A DNA stretch of 62,350 bases from JANMDS01 sp031430575 (GTDB lineage: Bacteria > Pseudomonadota > Gammaproteobacteria > Burkholderiales > Casimicrobiaceae). The translations under genes were made by a program, and so were the position numbers. Under the pieces are notes generated by a model. That model did no database searches and was not told the DNA's origin. It saw only the letters and a program-made list of their open reading frames with translations. The stretch covers positions 1 through 62,350 of the forward strand of contig JANPBT010000076.1 of the NCBI GenBank assembly GCA_031430575.1, given 5' to 3'. Shown in pieces: positions 52,170 through 60,661 of this stretch. Each line of letters begins with the position of its first letter. The stretch's first letter is position 1.

Positions 52170-52670
52170 ATGAACGCCTCAGACGAATCTTTCGAAAAAA
52201 ATACGTTGACCCGAGAGCCAAGATGCTGGATGGATGACGGTTGGACGGCGCTGGTCATCAAAAATGAAGACGATGACGGCTGGGCTGTGGCGATGACCAA
52301 AGATGGCGCAAGCGAGCCTGCGTTGGTCGGGCCGTGGACGATGGGGCGCAATAAAAAAGACCCTAAACCGCTTGATAGCGTGGCATTTGGCGTGCTCGTG
52401 AAAACGGTATCGGAATTCGTGCGCAGGCAGGAGCAGCAGCGCCATGCGACCCTGCATCAAAGCGTGACGGTCACCGCGAAATCGCAGCGGATCACGGTTA
52501 ATTTTGACGTCTCTCCCGATGACGATAACCCGACCGCCACCTTGAAGGCAGAAGATGGCGCAGGCGCGCCGTTGGCCAGCGTGCGCGTTGATCCTCGCTT
52601 TAAGCTGAGCCGTGCGAGCGCTGAGGCATGGGTCGAAAACGATTTTGCAGCGCCGAAAGGCGCCGAATAG
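52170..52670 (+). CDS. hypothetical protein, 166 aa
   Basis: A small soluble, acidic protein (MNASDESFEKNTLTREPRCW...). Residues 20-60 look like a short beta-sheet domain (WTALVIKNEDDDGWAVAMTKDG), followed by a helix (LVKTVSEFVRRQEQQRHA) and another beta-rich segment (VTVTAKSQRITVNFDVSPDD). I recognise no family. The ATG at 52170 is the only good start. A perfect repeat palindrome lies 19 bp beyond its stop. Confidence 0.7.
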   Translation: MNASDESFEKNTLTREPRCWMDDGWTALVIKNEDDDGWAVAMTKDGASEPALVGPWTMGRNKKDPKPLDSVAFGVLVKTVSEFVRRQEQQRHATLHQSVTVTAKSQRITVNFDVSPDDDNPTATLKAEDGAGAPLASVRVDPRFKLSRASAEAWVENDFAAPKGAE

Positions 52671-52691
52671 TCAAAAAGCATTGCGTAAACC

Positions 52692-52708
52692 TACCTGCGG
52701 CGCAGATT
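52692..52708 (+). repeat. TACC-dyad repeat, copy 32 (17 bp)
   Basis: Left arm of the palindrome. Confidence 0.93.
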
Positions 52709-52722
52709 CTGCGCCGCAGGTA
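52709..52722 (-). repeat. TACC-dyad repeat, copy 33 (14-bp core)
   Basis: Right arm of the palindrome. Confidence 0.92.
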
Positions 52723-52731
52723 GGTCTAGGA

Positions 52732-54324
52732 TCACTTCTTCACGTTAATCCATTTGTAGAGCATGAATCCGTCCGCGCGTTGCGCCGTGCTGATATTGGC
52801 TCGCATGCCCCAAATATTTTTTTGCTGATGCAAGGGAATGTGCCCAACGTCGGCAGCGTGTAGCGTGAGCGCTTCTTTGATCATCGCGTTGCGCTGGGCT
52901 TCGTTGGTTTCAATTTGAATTTTCGCGGTGAGCTCATCAAGGGTTTTGTTGCTATAACCGCCGAAGTTCCACGAGCCTTGCCCACCCGCCGGCGTTGCGA
53001 GCACGGTGAATAGTAAGTTATGGGCATCAAAGCCGGCGGGAGACCAGCCGAGCATGAAAAATCCCATTTCGCGCTTAAGTGCGCGTGGAAAGTAAGTTGC
53101 TTTCGGCTCGGCATTGAGCTTAATTTTGATGCCGATGCGTGCGAGATTTGCAGCGACCGCTTGGCAAATTTCAATATCGTTGACATAACGATCATTCGGG
53201 CAATCCATGCCGACCTCGAAACCATTTGGGTAGCCCGCGTCTACGAGCAATCGCTTGGAGGCTTCTTGATCGAAGGGCAAGCGCGCTTCCATTTCAGGTG
53301 AATAGCCGCGGATCGCATCGGTGATCATCGCGCCCGTTGGCTTGGCCAGCCCGCGCATGATTTTGGTGGAGATCGTATCGATATCAATCGCCTGATAGAC
53401 CGCACGCCGAACGCGCACGTCTTTGAACGGATTTTTACCTTTGATGTTGCTATTGAGGAGCTCATCGCGTTGCTGATCAAAACCCAAAAATACGATGCGT
53501 GTTTCTGGTGATTGGGCAATCGCCAGCCCCGACGATGCTTGGATGCGCGGCAAGTCTTGCAGCGGCACGGGATCGATCATATCTACTTGCCCGCTAATGA
53601 GCGCGGCCACGCGCGTTGCATCATTGGCTATTGGCTGAAAGATCACTTCATCGACATTACTTTGCGATTTGCCCCACCACTGCCCGTTTTTAGTTACCAC
53701 TGTGCGCACACCGGGCTGGCGCTCACGCAGGCGAAATGGCCCCGTACCGTTGGCCTTGAGCGCGGCGGCGCTTTCGGCGCTGCGCTTGCGATCAATGGGC
53801 TTTAGGCCATCATTCGCTTCTGCCCAGCGCTTGTTTAATATCAAAATATTAGTGATGACATCTGGCAAGATGGGGTTGGGGCGCAGGGTCTCAATTTCAA
53901 TTTGGAGCGCACCTGTTTTGCGCACTTCTTTGATGCTTGCCAACTGCGCACGTACGTCAGAGCCTTCGCCCCGGGCACGATCAAGCGAAAAGGTCACGTC
54001 GTCCGCAGAAAACGGCGCGCCATCGTGAAACGACACGCCCTCACGCAAATCAAATTGCCAAGTCGTTGGATTTTTCAACCGCCATGCCGTGGCCAGCGAG
54101 GGAATGACTTTTAGCTGCGGGTCGCGGGTCACCAACGATTCAAAAATATTGTTGAGGAAGGCAAGCTGCACCGCTTCGTTTAACGTATGCGGATCAAGTG
54201 AGAGCACATCCCCCTGATTGGCCACGCGCAGTGTGACTGGCTGGGCGCAGGCCACGCTGCTGGCAAATATGCACGCAATCGCGCCAGTTTGCAGAAAAAA
54301 GTGTATTGAACGAAAGCGATTCAT
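52732..54324 (-). CDS. ABC transporter substrate-binding protein, peptide/nickel (SBP_bac_5) family
   Basis: From the ATG at 54324, with GGAG 8 bp upstream, the 530-aa precursor has a signal peptide (SIHFFLQTGAIACIFASSVACAQ). The type C binding-protein fold follows: LRVANQGDVLSLDPHTLNEA, WQFDLREGVSFHDGAPFSADDVTFSLDRA and FMLGWSPAGFDAHNLLF. It binds peptides or other small ligands in the periplasm. No permease or ATPase gene is nearby, so it is an orphan or serves a transporter elsewhere. Confidence 0.92.
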   Translation of the reverse strand: MNRFRSIHFFLQTGAIACIFASSVACAQPVTLRVANQGDVLSLDPHTLNEAVQLAFLNNIFESLVTRDPQLKVIPSLATAWRLKNPTTWQFDLREGVSFHDGAPFSADDVTFSLDRARGEGSDVRAQLASIKEVRKTGALQIEIETLRPNPILPDVITNILILNKRWAEANDGLKPIDRKRSAESAAALKANGTGPFRLRERQPGVRTVVTKNGQWWGKSQSNVDEVIFQPIANDATRVAALISGQVDMIDPVPLQDLPRIQASSGLAIAQSPETRIVFLGFDQQRDELLNSNIKGKNPFKDVRVRRAVYQAIDIDTISTKIMRGLAKPTGAMITDAIRGYSPEMEARLPFDQEASKRLLVDAGYPNGFEVGMDCPNDRYVNDIEICQAVAANLARIGIKIKLNAEPKATYFPRALKREMGFFMLGWSPAGFDAHNLLFTVLATPAGGQGSWNFGGYSNKTLDELTAKIQIETNEAQRNAMIKEALTLHAADVGHIPLHQQKNIWGMRANISTAQRADGFMLYKWINVKK

Positions 54325-54417
54325 TAACAAGCTCCAACCCAATCAGTGACAAACCCTTACAGTAGCACGTTGTTTGCGACGACCCCACGGCGCAGCGAAA
54401 GGCTCCTGCGAGCGCTG

Positions 54418-54434
54418 AATCTGCGCCGCAGGTA
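54418..54434 (-). repeat. TACC-dyad repeat, copy 34 (17 bp)
   Basis: Intergenic, 7 bp beyond the hydrolase stop codon. Confidence 0.93.
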
Positions 54435-54441
54435 TTGCGCT

Positions 54442-55380
54442 TTAGGTTAGCGAGGCGTGTGCCGTGCCGACGTAGGCGGGTGCTGGCTGTGTGAAATACG
54501 CATGCAAGATTTGGTAAACCATCTTGTAATTTTTCTGCTGAAAACTGGCATGTGAAATACCGTTCAGCACCGTGAATTGCTTATCGGGATGCGGCAGTAG
54601 CTTAAAGAATTCGATCAAATCATCCATCGCAGCGATGCCATCGTATTGACCGCGCAAAATCACCGTGGGAACATTGATTTTTGTGGGGTCAACCACGGGC
54701 AATTTCGAACACATATCGATGTAAGTGCCGTTGGGCATAGAGTCGTCTAGCGCCAAAATCGCGTCAGCGAAGGCTTCAATCGTCGCGCTATCCGCGCAAT
54801 CGGGATGGTCGCGCTGAAAAATCGAATAGACGAATGCCCGATCGATTGGGCGACGCTTATTCTTGATGAATTCAGGTAGCTTCTTGCGCCGCTGCTCAAG
54901 CGTGGGCGCGCCTTCGCCCGTCCATACAAACGCGTCGAGTGCGAGGCGCGAGATGCGTTCTGGGTGACGCTGCGCAAATAGTGCAGCCCTCAACGCGCCC
55001 GATGAGATGCCGTACGACATTAATGACGTGATGCCGCGCGCTTTAGCGATGTAATCGGTTGCGGCGGTGAGATCGTCTGCGCCGTTTGAAATATCGCAAT
55101 AGATATCGCGGTGCTTGGACGAGCGGCCGTAGCCTTCCATATCGACGCACCAGCACACGAAACCACGCCGTGCAAACCAATCCATCACCGAGGAATCAGC
55201 GCGACCGGGAACGGTGAGATCAAAGGTCGGCTGCGAGGCCATGGATGAACCATGCACCCACAAAATCGCAGGCTTGCCCTCGGGCGAGCCGACAAATTTC
55301 TCCCACATAAAAAGTTTTACGTCTTCGCCTTTGGTGGTCCAGTGTTCTACACCCGTCACGGCAGATTCAATTTCGGTCAT
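54442..55380 (-). CDS. alpha/beta hydrolase
   Basis: From the ATG at 55380 the protein has 312 residues. The nucleophile elbow is SYGISSGALRAALFA (G-I-S-S-G), with the oxyanion strand ILWVHGSSMASQP and a C-terminal His in LNGISHASF. VILRGQYDGIAAMDDL carries the acid. No signal peptide, so cytoplasmic. The substrate is unknown; it lies 25 bp downstream of a Bug binding protein, so it may act on an imported organic acid or ester. Confidence 0.87.
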   Translation of the reverse strand: MTEIESAVTGVEHWTTKGEDVKLFMWEKFVGSPEGKPAILWVHGSSMASQPTFDLTVPGRADSSVMDWFARRGFVCWCVDMEGYGRSSKHRDIYCDISNGADDLTAATDYIAKARGITSLMSYGISSGALRAALFAQRHPERISRLALDAFVWTGEGAPTLEQRRKKLPEFIKNKRRPIDRAFVYSIFQRDHPDCADSATIEAFADAILALDDSMPNGTYIDMCSKLPVVDPTKINVPTVILRGQYDGIAAMDDLIEFFKLLPHPDKQFTVLNGISHASFQQKNYKMVYQILHAYFTQPAPAYVGTAHASLT

Positions 55381-55405
55381 TATCAATTCTCTAGGTTAAA
55401 AAAAT

Positions 55406-56371
55406 TCAATCAATTTTTGCATTGGTTTCGCGTACAACTTTTGCCCAGCGATCACGCTCGCTACGAAAGAAAACGCCAAATTCTGCCGGTGTAGAACCTA
55501 CGATTTCTAAGCTGCCGTTATTCATGTAATTTTTGACCTCGGCACTCGCGAGGGCCTGTGTGGACTCCCGCTGCAAGCGCTCGATAATCGCGGCAGGCGT
55601 GCCTTTTGGCGCGAGTAAACCCATCCAGACGTAGGCAGAAAACCCGGGTGCGACCGACTCGGCGAGCGTTGGCACGTCTGGCAATTGCGGCGAACGCTTA
55701 TCACTTGAAACTGCGAGTGCGCGTAGCTTGCCCGCCTTAATGTGACCCAACATCCCAGCGATGCCCGGCATTGACACGAGCACTTGCCCGCCGACTAAAT
55801 CAGTCGTGGCTTGGCCGCTGCCCTTATATGGAATGTGGTTCATCGACAGCCCCGACATCGTCGCTAGCATGGCCATGAACAAATGCTGGCCGCTACCGTT
55901 TCCTGAAGACGCGTAATCAACTTTACCGGGGCGATCTTTTACGGACGCGACAAATTCTTGCGCGGTTTTTCCAGGGAAAGAAGGGTGCACCACCAGCACG
56001 CCGGGCTCGCGCCCAAGCAATGAAATTGGCACAAAATCTTCGATCGGATCAAAGGGTAATTTGCTGTAGAGCGAGGCGCTAATCGCGTTGGTTTGCGAGG
56101 CAAGCAAAAGGGTATAGCCGTCTGGCGCAGATTTGGCCACTTGATCGGTGCCGATCGTCGCGCCCGCGCCAGGCTTGTTTTCAACAATGACTTGCTGGCC
56201 CATTTGCTTGGAGAGTTGCTGCGCGATTGCCCGCGTAGGGCCATCGACCGCGCCGCCCGCTGAAAATGGGACGACGATGCGGATGGGGCGATTGGGGTAT
56301 TCCTGCGCCAGCGCGCTGCTCGCGACGATGAGTGGAGCGATGATCCCAGAGATTAAATGCAATGCGTTCAT
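55406..56371 (-). CDS. Bug-family (TctC) tripartite tricarboxylate transporter binding protein
   Basis: The 321-aa precursor has a signal peptide (SGIIAPLIVASSALAQ) and the Bug signature YPNRPIRIVVPFSAGGAVDGPTRA, QVIVENKPGAGATIGTD and APDGYTLL. These proteins bind small carboxylates and are hugely expanded in Burkholderiales. The membrane TctA/B partners are not in the window. It lies 25 bp before the alpha/beta hydrolase gene. Confidence 0.94.
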   Translation of the reverse strand: MNALHLISGIIAPLIVASSALAQEYPNRPIRIVVPFSAGGAVDGPTRAIAQQLSKQMGQQVIVENKPGAGATIGTDQVAKSAPDGYTLLLASQTNAISASLYSKLPFDPIEDFVPISLLGREPGVLVVHPSFPGKTAQEFVASVKDRPGKVDYASSGNGSGQHLFMAMLATMSGLSMNHIPYKGSGQATTDLVGGQVLVSMPGIAGMLGHIKAGKLRALAVSSDKRSPQLPDVPTLAESVAPGFSAYVWMGLLAPKGTPAAIIERLQRESTQALASAEVKNYMNNGSLEIVGSTPAEFGVFFRSERDRWAKVVRETNAKID

Positions 56372-56476
56372 GCGATTCTTTCAGATCGAGCGCGCCAAGG
56401 GTGCTCGCATCGTGAAGTGTAAATTGCGCTTAGAAACAGCGATGGCAGGCGTCTCGCTTTGAGCGGCGCGAAAGAC

Positions 56477-56494
56477 TACCTACGGCGCAGATTT
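56477..56494 (+). repeat. TACC-dyad repeat, copy 35 (17 of 18 bp, one change in core)
   Basis: Intergenic between divergent genes. It reads TACCTACGGCGCAGATTT, with G to A in the left dyad arm. Confidence 0.85.
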
Positions 56495-56555
56495 CAGTCA
56501 AAATAGGTGTATTCAATGATTTGCTCACGACCAGCTTCCGCCACACTATAAAGTC

Positions 56556-56990
56556 ATGCCACTGCGCCAATTTCTTTCTCTCCTCTTCACGCTCCTCATA
56601 CTGCACGGCTGCGCGCGCACGCCTCCAGAGCAGGCGCTTCGCGAGACGGTCACCGCAATGCAGCGCGCGGTGGAAAAGCGAGATGCCAGCGGATTTATGA
56701 AGCATGTATCCCCCTCGTTTAAAGGGCAGAGCGGTGAATCGGGAGATATCGATCGCGACGGCGTGAGGCGGCTCCTCGCGGGTGTTTTGCTCGCGCATCC
56801 CAACGTTAAAGTCGCGCTTACGATTGTGTCTTTGAAAATTGAGGGGGATCATGCCGATTCGGTGATTGAGGCAGTCGCGGCAAGCGGCGTCGGTGCGCTT
56901 CCAGATCATGCGCGCAGGTTTACGTTTACGTTGCGTTGGGCGCGCTCAGGCAGCGATTGGCTGCTCACGCGTGCCCAATGGGAGTCCTAG
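56556..56990 (+). CDS. small lipoprotein, NTF2-like
   Basis: The 144-aa precursor has a type II signal peptide with lipobox LHGC (C19 modified). The mature part (ETVTAMQRAVEKRDASGFMKHVSPSF...FTLRWARSGSDWLLTRAQW) has the shape of an NTF2/SnoaL-like domain, an alpha+beta cone used for ligand binding in many small secreted proteins. No partner is identified. It is followed after 122 bp by the M20 peptidase gene. Confidence 0.78.
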   Translation: MPLRQFLSLLFTLLILHGCARTPPEQALRETVTAMQRAVEKRDASGFMKHVSPSFKGQSGESGDIDRDGVRRLLAGVLLAHPNVKVALTIVSLKIEGDHADSVIEAVAASGVGALPDHARRFTFTLRWARSGSDWLLTRAQWES

Positions 56991-57080
56991 CGGAGAATTC
57001 GATTGCGAGGGAATTCCGCGCTCCGCGTTGGAATCGAGTGTGCAGCGATTTCGCGGCCGGCATTGTGTATATTCAATAAA

Positions 57081-57098
57081 TACCTGCGGCGCAGATTT
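57081..57098 (+). repeat. TACC-dyad repeat, copy 36 (full 18 bp)
   Basis: Ends 14 bp before the peptidase ATG. The ribosome-binding site AAGGA begins just after it. Confidence 0.95.
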
Positions 57099-57112
57099 GA
57101 AGGAATTTCCTC

Positions 57113-58561
57113 ATGACCACCGAACTTTTCGAGCGCGATAGCGCGACTCTTTTGCGGCGTGTGAGCAAGCAATGGGATGCCGATATCGTGCCCCAGCTGA
57201 TCGACTACGTGCGCTTGCAAGCCAAAAGCCCGAGCTTTGATGCCGAGTGGGCGCGCGGTGGGCATATTGCAAAGGCGATTGCGCAAGCGAAAGCGTTTGT
57301 TGCTGCGCAGCCGATCAAAAATATGGTGCTTGAAGTCATCCAGCTTGAGGGCCGCACGCCTGTGCTTTTTTTCGATATTCCGGCTACCGGCAATAAAAGT
57401 AATACCGATACCGTGCTGCTCTACGGGCATCTCGATAAGCAACCGGAGATGACTGGCTGGCGCGATGATACGGGGCCGTGGACGCCGCTCATTGAAGACG
57501 GAAAACTCTACGGCCGGGGCAGCGCCGATGATGGCTACGCGGTGTTTGCAGCACTCGCGGCAGTCATTGCGCTCGATGCCGAGGGGCATGCCCGCGCGCG
57601 TTGCATTGGTTTGATTGAAACTTGCGAGGAATCGGGCAGCTATGATCTGCCTGCATATCTCGAGGCCCTTGCACCGCGTTTGGGGCAAGTGAAATTAGTT
57701 GTCGCGCTCGATTCCGGCGCGGGGAACTACGATCAATTGTGGGCGACGACATCCCTGCGTGGCTTGGTCAATGGCACGCTCACTGTACGCATATTGACCG
57801 AGGGCGTGCATTCTGGCGATGCCGGCGGTACCGTGGCCGATACCTTTCGCATCGCCCGGCGGCTCCTCGATCGCATTGATGACTCCTTTACCGGTGCAAC
57901 GAAATTGAAAGCACTTCAAGCGCCAATCCCGCGCGAGCGAATCGAACAAGCGCAGCAGGCTGCGCTGATTTTGGGCGATTCAATGTGGAAGCGATTCCCT
58001 TGGCAGAGTTGCGGCGGTGATGCGCCGTTTGCCATGCCCACCAGCAGCGATCCGGTGGAGTTGATTTTGAATCGCACTTGGCGGGCTTGCCTCGCAATTA
58101 CGGGTGCCGACGGCTTACCGTCGACCAGCAACGCGGGCAACGTGCTGCGCCCGTATACCGCGCTCAAACTCTCCTTGCGCTTGCCGCCAACGGTAGACGG
58201 GGCGACGGCGCTACAGGAAGTGCGTAAGACGGTGGAGGCGAATGCACCTTACAACGCGAGCGTATCGTTTGAAGCCGACGCTGCGGCCACCGGCTGGAAT
58301 GCGCCGCCCTTCGCGCCGTGGCTTACGCTCGCGCTCGATGCGGCCTCAGTGCGCTACTTCGGCAAGCCCGCAGCATTTATGGGCGAAGGCGGCACCATCC
58401 CGTTCATGGGCATGCTCGGCGAGAAATTTCCCAATGCGCAGATGCTGGTCACCGGGGTGCTCGGACCGAAATCAAACGCCCATGGCCCCAATGAGTTTTT
58501 GCATATTGATTACGCCAAAAAAGTCACCGCGGCAACGGCGATGGTGATTGCATCGGCGTAG
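57113..58561 (+). CDS. M20-family metallopeptidase (dipeptidase-like)
   Basis: The 482-aa zinc hydrolase has LLYGHLDKQPEM (first metal His and Asp), LYGRGSADDGYA (bridging Asp), ETCEESGS (catalytic and metal Glu) and VVALDSGAGNYDQLW. The C-terminal GEGGTIPFMGML carries the last loop, and HGPNEFLHIDY the last metal His. It resembles the beta-Ala-His dipeptidase/CNDP branch. Cytoplasmic, substrate unproven. AAGGA 8 bp upstream supports the ATG. Confidence 0.92.
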   Translation: MTTELFERDSATLLRRVSKQWDADIVPQLIDYVRLQAKSPSFDAEWARGGHIAKAIAQAKAFVAAQPIKNMVLEVIQLEGRTPVLFFDIPATGNKSNTDTVLLYGHLDKQPEMTGWRDDTGPWTPLIEDGKLYGRGSADDGYAVFAALAAVIALDAEGHARARCIGLIETCEESGSYDLPAYLEALAPRLGQVKLVVALDSGAGNYDQLWATTSLRGLVNGTLTVRILTEGVHSGDAGGTVADTFRIARRLLDRIDDSFTGATKLKALQAPIPRERIEQAQQAALILGDSMWKRFPWQSCGGDAPFAMPTSSDPVELILNRTWRACLAITGADGLPSTSNAGNVLRPYTALKLSLRLPPTVDGATALQEVRKTVEANAPYNASVSFEADAAATGWNAPPFAPWLTLALDAASVRYFGKPAAFMGEGGTIPFMGMLGEKFPNAQMLVTGVLGPKSNAHGPNEFLHIDYAKKVTAATAMVIASA

Positions 58562-58578
58562 ACGTCGCATTTGCCCGG

Positions 58579-58593
58579 AATCTGCGCCGAAGG
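58579..58593 (-). repeat. TACC-dyad repeat, copy 37 (degenerate)
   Basis: Intergenic AATCTGCGCCGAAGG with a changed right end. It is an inverted partner of copy 38, 20 bp away. Confidence 0.55.
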
Positions 58594-58613
58594 GTTGTGA
58601 CCTTTACGTTTCA

Positions 58614-58627
58614 TACCTGCGGCGCAG
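58614..58627 (+). repeat. TACC-dyad repeat, copy 38 (14-bp core)
   Basis: Intergenic, followed by TTCATAATG instead of ATTT. Confidence 0.88.
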
Positions 58628-58672
58628 TTCATAATGTGCTTCCACTAAACGTTCCAAGATCGAAGCAACACC

Positions 58673-59470
58673 ATGCCGTCAACAAAACGGCTCGTTATCG
58701 CGAGTTACAACATCCATAAAGGCATGTCGCCGTTGACCTTACGGCTCTCGGTGGAGGCAGCGCGCGCGCGCATGGCCGCGTTGAAGCCAGATATCATGTT
58801 TTTGCAAGAAGTGCAGGGCGCACATAGCAAATTATCGCGACGTATCGAGGCCCACCCGCATCTCGGTCAACATGCATTTTTTGCCGAGCTGGAAGGCTAC
58901 ACCGCGACTTACGCCGTGAGCCGCGAATATCGCGCTGGACATCATGGCAACGCGATCGTCACCCGGCATCGGGTGGTTGGTCAAGGTTACATGGATATCT
59001 CCCACCACCGGCTCGAAGGCCGTACGTTGCTCCATACTGAGATTGATGTTGGTAAAGCGTTTCCGCCCGTGCACTGTGTGTGTGTGCATCTGGGGTTGTT
59101 CGCGCGCAGCCGCCGCCACCAATTGCGCTGGATCGCCGAGGCCGTCGCAGCTGATATACCTGCCGATGCGCCCCTTATTTTGGCGGGTGATTTTAACGAT
59201 TGGCGCAAGGAAGCAAGTGCATTTCTATCGGCCACGCTCGGGCTGTCAGAAGTGTTTGAGCTCGCCCATGGCAAGCCGGCAAAAAGTTTCCCCGCGATGC
59301 TGCCAATGATGACGTTGGACCGAATTTACGTGCGCGGACTGGACGTGCGCAGCGCAGAAGTTGTGCACGGCCCGGAGTGGTTCGCCGTCTCCGACCATGC
59401 GCCGCTGATTGCGCAATTAGGTTTACGTGAGCGCGTAGAGCGGGTGGCCGCGCGTAAAGCGAAATCGTAA
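58673..59470 (+). CDS. endonuclease/exonuclease/phosphatase family protein (YbhP-like)
   Basis: The 265-aa EEP-fold protein has SYNIHKGMSPL, MFLQEVQGAHS (metal Glu), VHLGLFARSRRHQ, LAGDFNDWRKEASA (Asp/Asn pair) and the final SDHAPL. It lies 1 bp before clsB, and the ybhP-clsB pair is widely conserved, so a role linked to phospholipid or cell-envelope turnover is plausible but unproven. Confidence 0.9.
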   Translation: MPSTKRLVIASYNIHKGMSPLTLRLSVEAARARMAALKPDIMFLQEVQGAHSKLSRRIEAHPHLGQHAFFAELEGYTATYAVSREYRAGHHGNAIVTRHRVVGQGYMDISHHRLEGRTLLHTEIDVGKAFPPVHCVCVHLGLFARSRRHQLRWIAEAVAADIPADAPLILAGDFNDWRKEASAFLSATLGLSEVFELAHGKPAKSFPAMLPMMTLDRIYVRGLDVRSAEVVHGPEWFAVSDHAPLIAQLGLRERVERVAARKAKS

Positions 59471-59471
59471 G

Positions 59472-60608
59472 ATGAGTGCATATCAGCTCTTGCAAAACGG
59501 TGAGCAATTTTTCCCTGCGCTTGAGCGCGAAATTTGCGCCGCAGGTATTAGCGTTCTGATTGAAACGTATATTTTTGTGGACGATGTGGCCACCGCGCCA
59601 ATTATTGCTGCGCTCAAGGCCGCCGCTGCGCGCGGCGTGAAAGTGCGACTGTTGATCGACGGTATTGGCTCAAAAGCGTTTGTGAGCGGCGGTGGATTTA
59701 ATGAAATCTGCGCCGCAGGTATTGATGCCCGAGTCTTCAAGCGCGATGAAAAGATATTTAATTTTGCGCGCACGCGTTTGCGCAGATTGCATCGCAAGGT
59801 ATGCGTTATCGATGAGCGGGTCGCGTTTGTTGGCGGCATCAACTTGGTTTCAGATTTTGCGCCCCCCAACCCTGCCGATGCCCCACAATTTGACTACGCG
59901 GTGCGCATTGAGTCGGCACTCGTGACCCAAATTTATCGTAATGCCATGGACGTTTGGCGGAGCACGCATTCTAAATACCTGCGGCGCAAATTGGGAATCA
60001 TATTGCGCAAAATGCCAACGATTTCGGAGAGCGCTGACGCCGCTTTTGTCTACCGCGATAATTTTCGCAATCGGCGCTCCATTGAAAAGATGTATCGAAA
60101 CGCCTTCAGAGGTGCGAAATCTGAAATTATCTTGGCAAACGCTTACTTTTTACCCGGTTGGCGATTGCGTCAAGAACTAAAAAGCGCAGCCAAACGTGGC
60201 GTGAAAATCACCTTGCTGATGCAAGGCTTTACCGATCACGCTTTTTTACTCGCAGCGACCCGTGCGCTTTACGAGAATTTTTTGGAGCAGGGCATTTATC
60301 TTGTTGAGTATGAGCGTTCGATGATGCACGCCAAAGTCTGCGTTGTCGATGGTCAATGGGCGACTGTCGGTTCGTCCAATCTTGACCCGTTTTCTCTTCT
60401 TCTCGCGCGAGAGGCCAATGTAGCGATTGAAGATGCGGAGTTTGCCCAAGCGCTCCGTTCATCATTGCAATCGGCAATTGCAAACGAATCGGCGAGTATC
60501 GCGCCAAATCTCTGGTCACAGCGTAGCCGCGCTGAGAAGCTGAAATCAGTCGTAGCCTTCGGTTTGGCAAAAATCGGTCTCAACTTCTTTGGCTTACGCA
60601 GCAGCTAG
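59472..60608 (+). CDS. clsB: cardiolipin synthase B-like phospholipase D protein
   Basis: The 378-aa protein has two PLD motifs: H107-R-K109 with D114 (LHRKVCVID) and H286-A-K288 with D293 (MHAKVCVVD), followed by GSSNLDPFSL. ClsB-type enzymes make cardiolipin from phosphatidylglycerol and phosphatidylethanolamine. There is no N-terminal membrane helix, as in ClsB. Three repeat-derived segments are present: ICAAGI (21-26), ICAAGI (79-84) and the degenerate KYLRRKL (168-174), the only case here of the arginine-rich frame. Confidence 0.93.
   Translation: MSAYQLLQNGEQFFPALEREICAAGISVLIETYIFVDDVATAPIIAALKAAAARGVKVRLLIDGIGSKAFVSGGGFNEICAAGIDARVFKRDEKIFNFARTRLRRLHRKVCVIDERVAFVGGINLVSDFAPPNPADAPQFDYAVRIESALVTQIYRNAMDVWRSTHSKYLRRKLGIILRKMPTISESADAAFVYRDNFRNRRSIEKMYRNAFRGAKSEIILANAYFLPGWRLRQELKSAAKRGVKITLLMQGFTDHAFLLAATRALYENFLEQGIYLVEYERSMMHAKVCVVDGQWATVGSSNLDPFSLLLAREANVAIEDAEFAQALRSSLQSAIANESASIAPNLWSQRSRAEKLKSVVAFGLAKIGLNFFGLRSS
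59530..59547 (-). repeat. TACC-dyad repeat, copy 39 (17 of 18 bp) inside clsB
   Basis: Encodes EICAAGI at residues 20-26. One base is changed in the core. Confidence 0.85.
59704..59721 (-). repeat. TACC-dyad repeat, copy 40 (full 18 bp) inside clsB
   Basis: Encodes EICAAGI at residues 78-84, in the same frame as copy 39. Confidence 0.93.
59976..59992 (+). repeat. TACC-dyad repeat, copy 41 (16 of 17 bp) inside clsB
   Basis: Encodes KYLRRKL at 168-174. The G of the right arm is A, turning Arg into Lys. Confidence 0.7.
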
Positions 60609-60616
60609 GCTCGCGA

Positions 60617-60633
60617 TACCTGCGGCGCAGATT
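60617..60633 (+). repeat. TACC-dyad repeat, copy 42 (17 bp)
   Basis: Intergenic, between clsB and argA. Confidence 0.92.
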
Positions 60634-60661
60634 AAGAAGCACACTGCCGTAAACTTCAACG

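Larger units (their letters stand above)
52689..52725. terminator. 37-bp perfect palindrome of two repeat copies, likely bidirectional terminator
   Basis: Eighteen-base arms (ACCTACCTGCGGCGCAGA and its exact complement) surround a single T. The pairing extends 3 bases beyond the core into both flanks, so the symmetry is not only that of two standard copies. It fills the 61-bp gap between convergent genes (stops at 52670 and 52732). The GC-rich stem would be very stable, but no T tract follows. Confidence 0.6.

Noticed and set aside
56125..56140. TCTGGCGCAGATTT in the Bug protein gene
   Set aside because: Encodes the conserved KSAPDGYT motif of this family; similarity to the repeat is coincidental.
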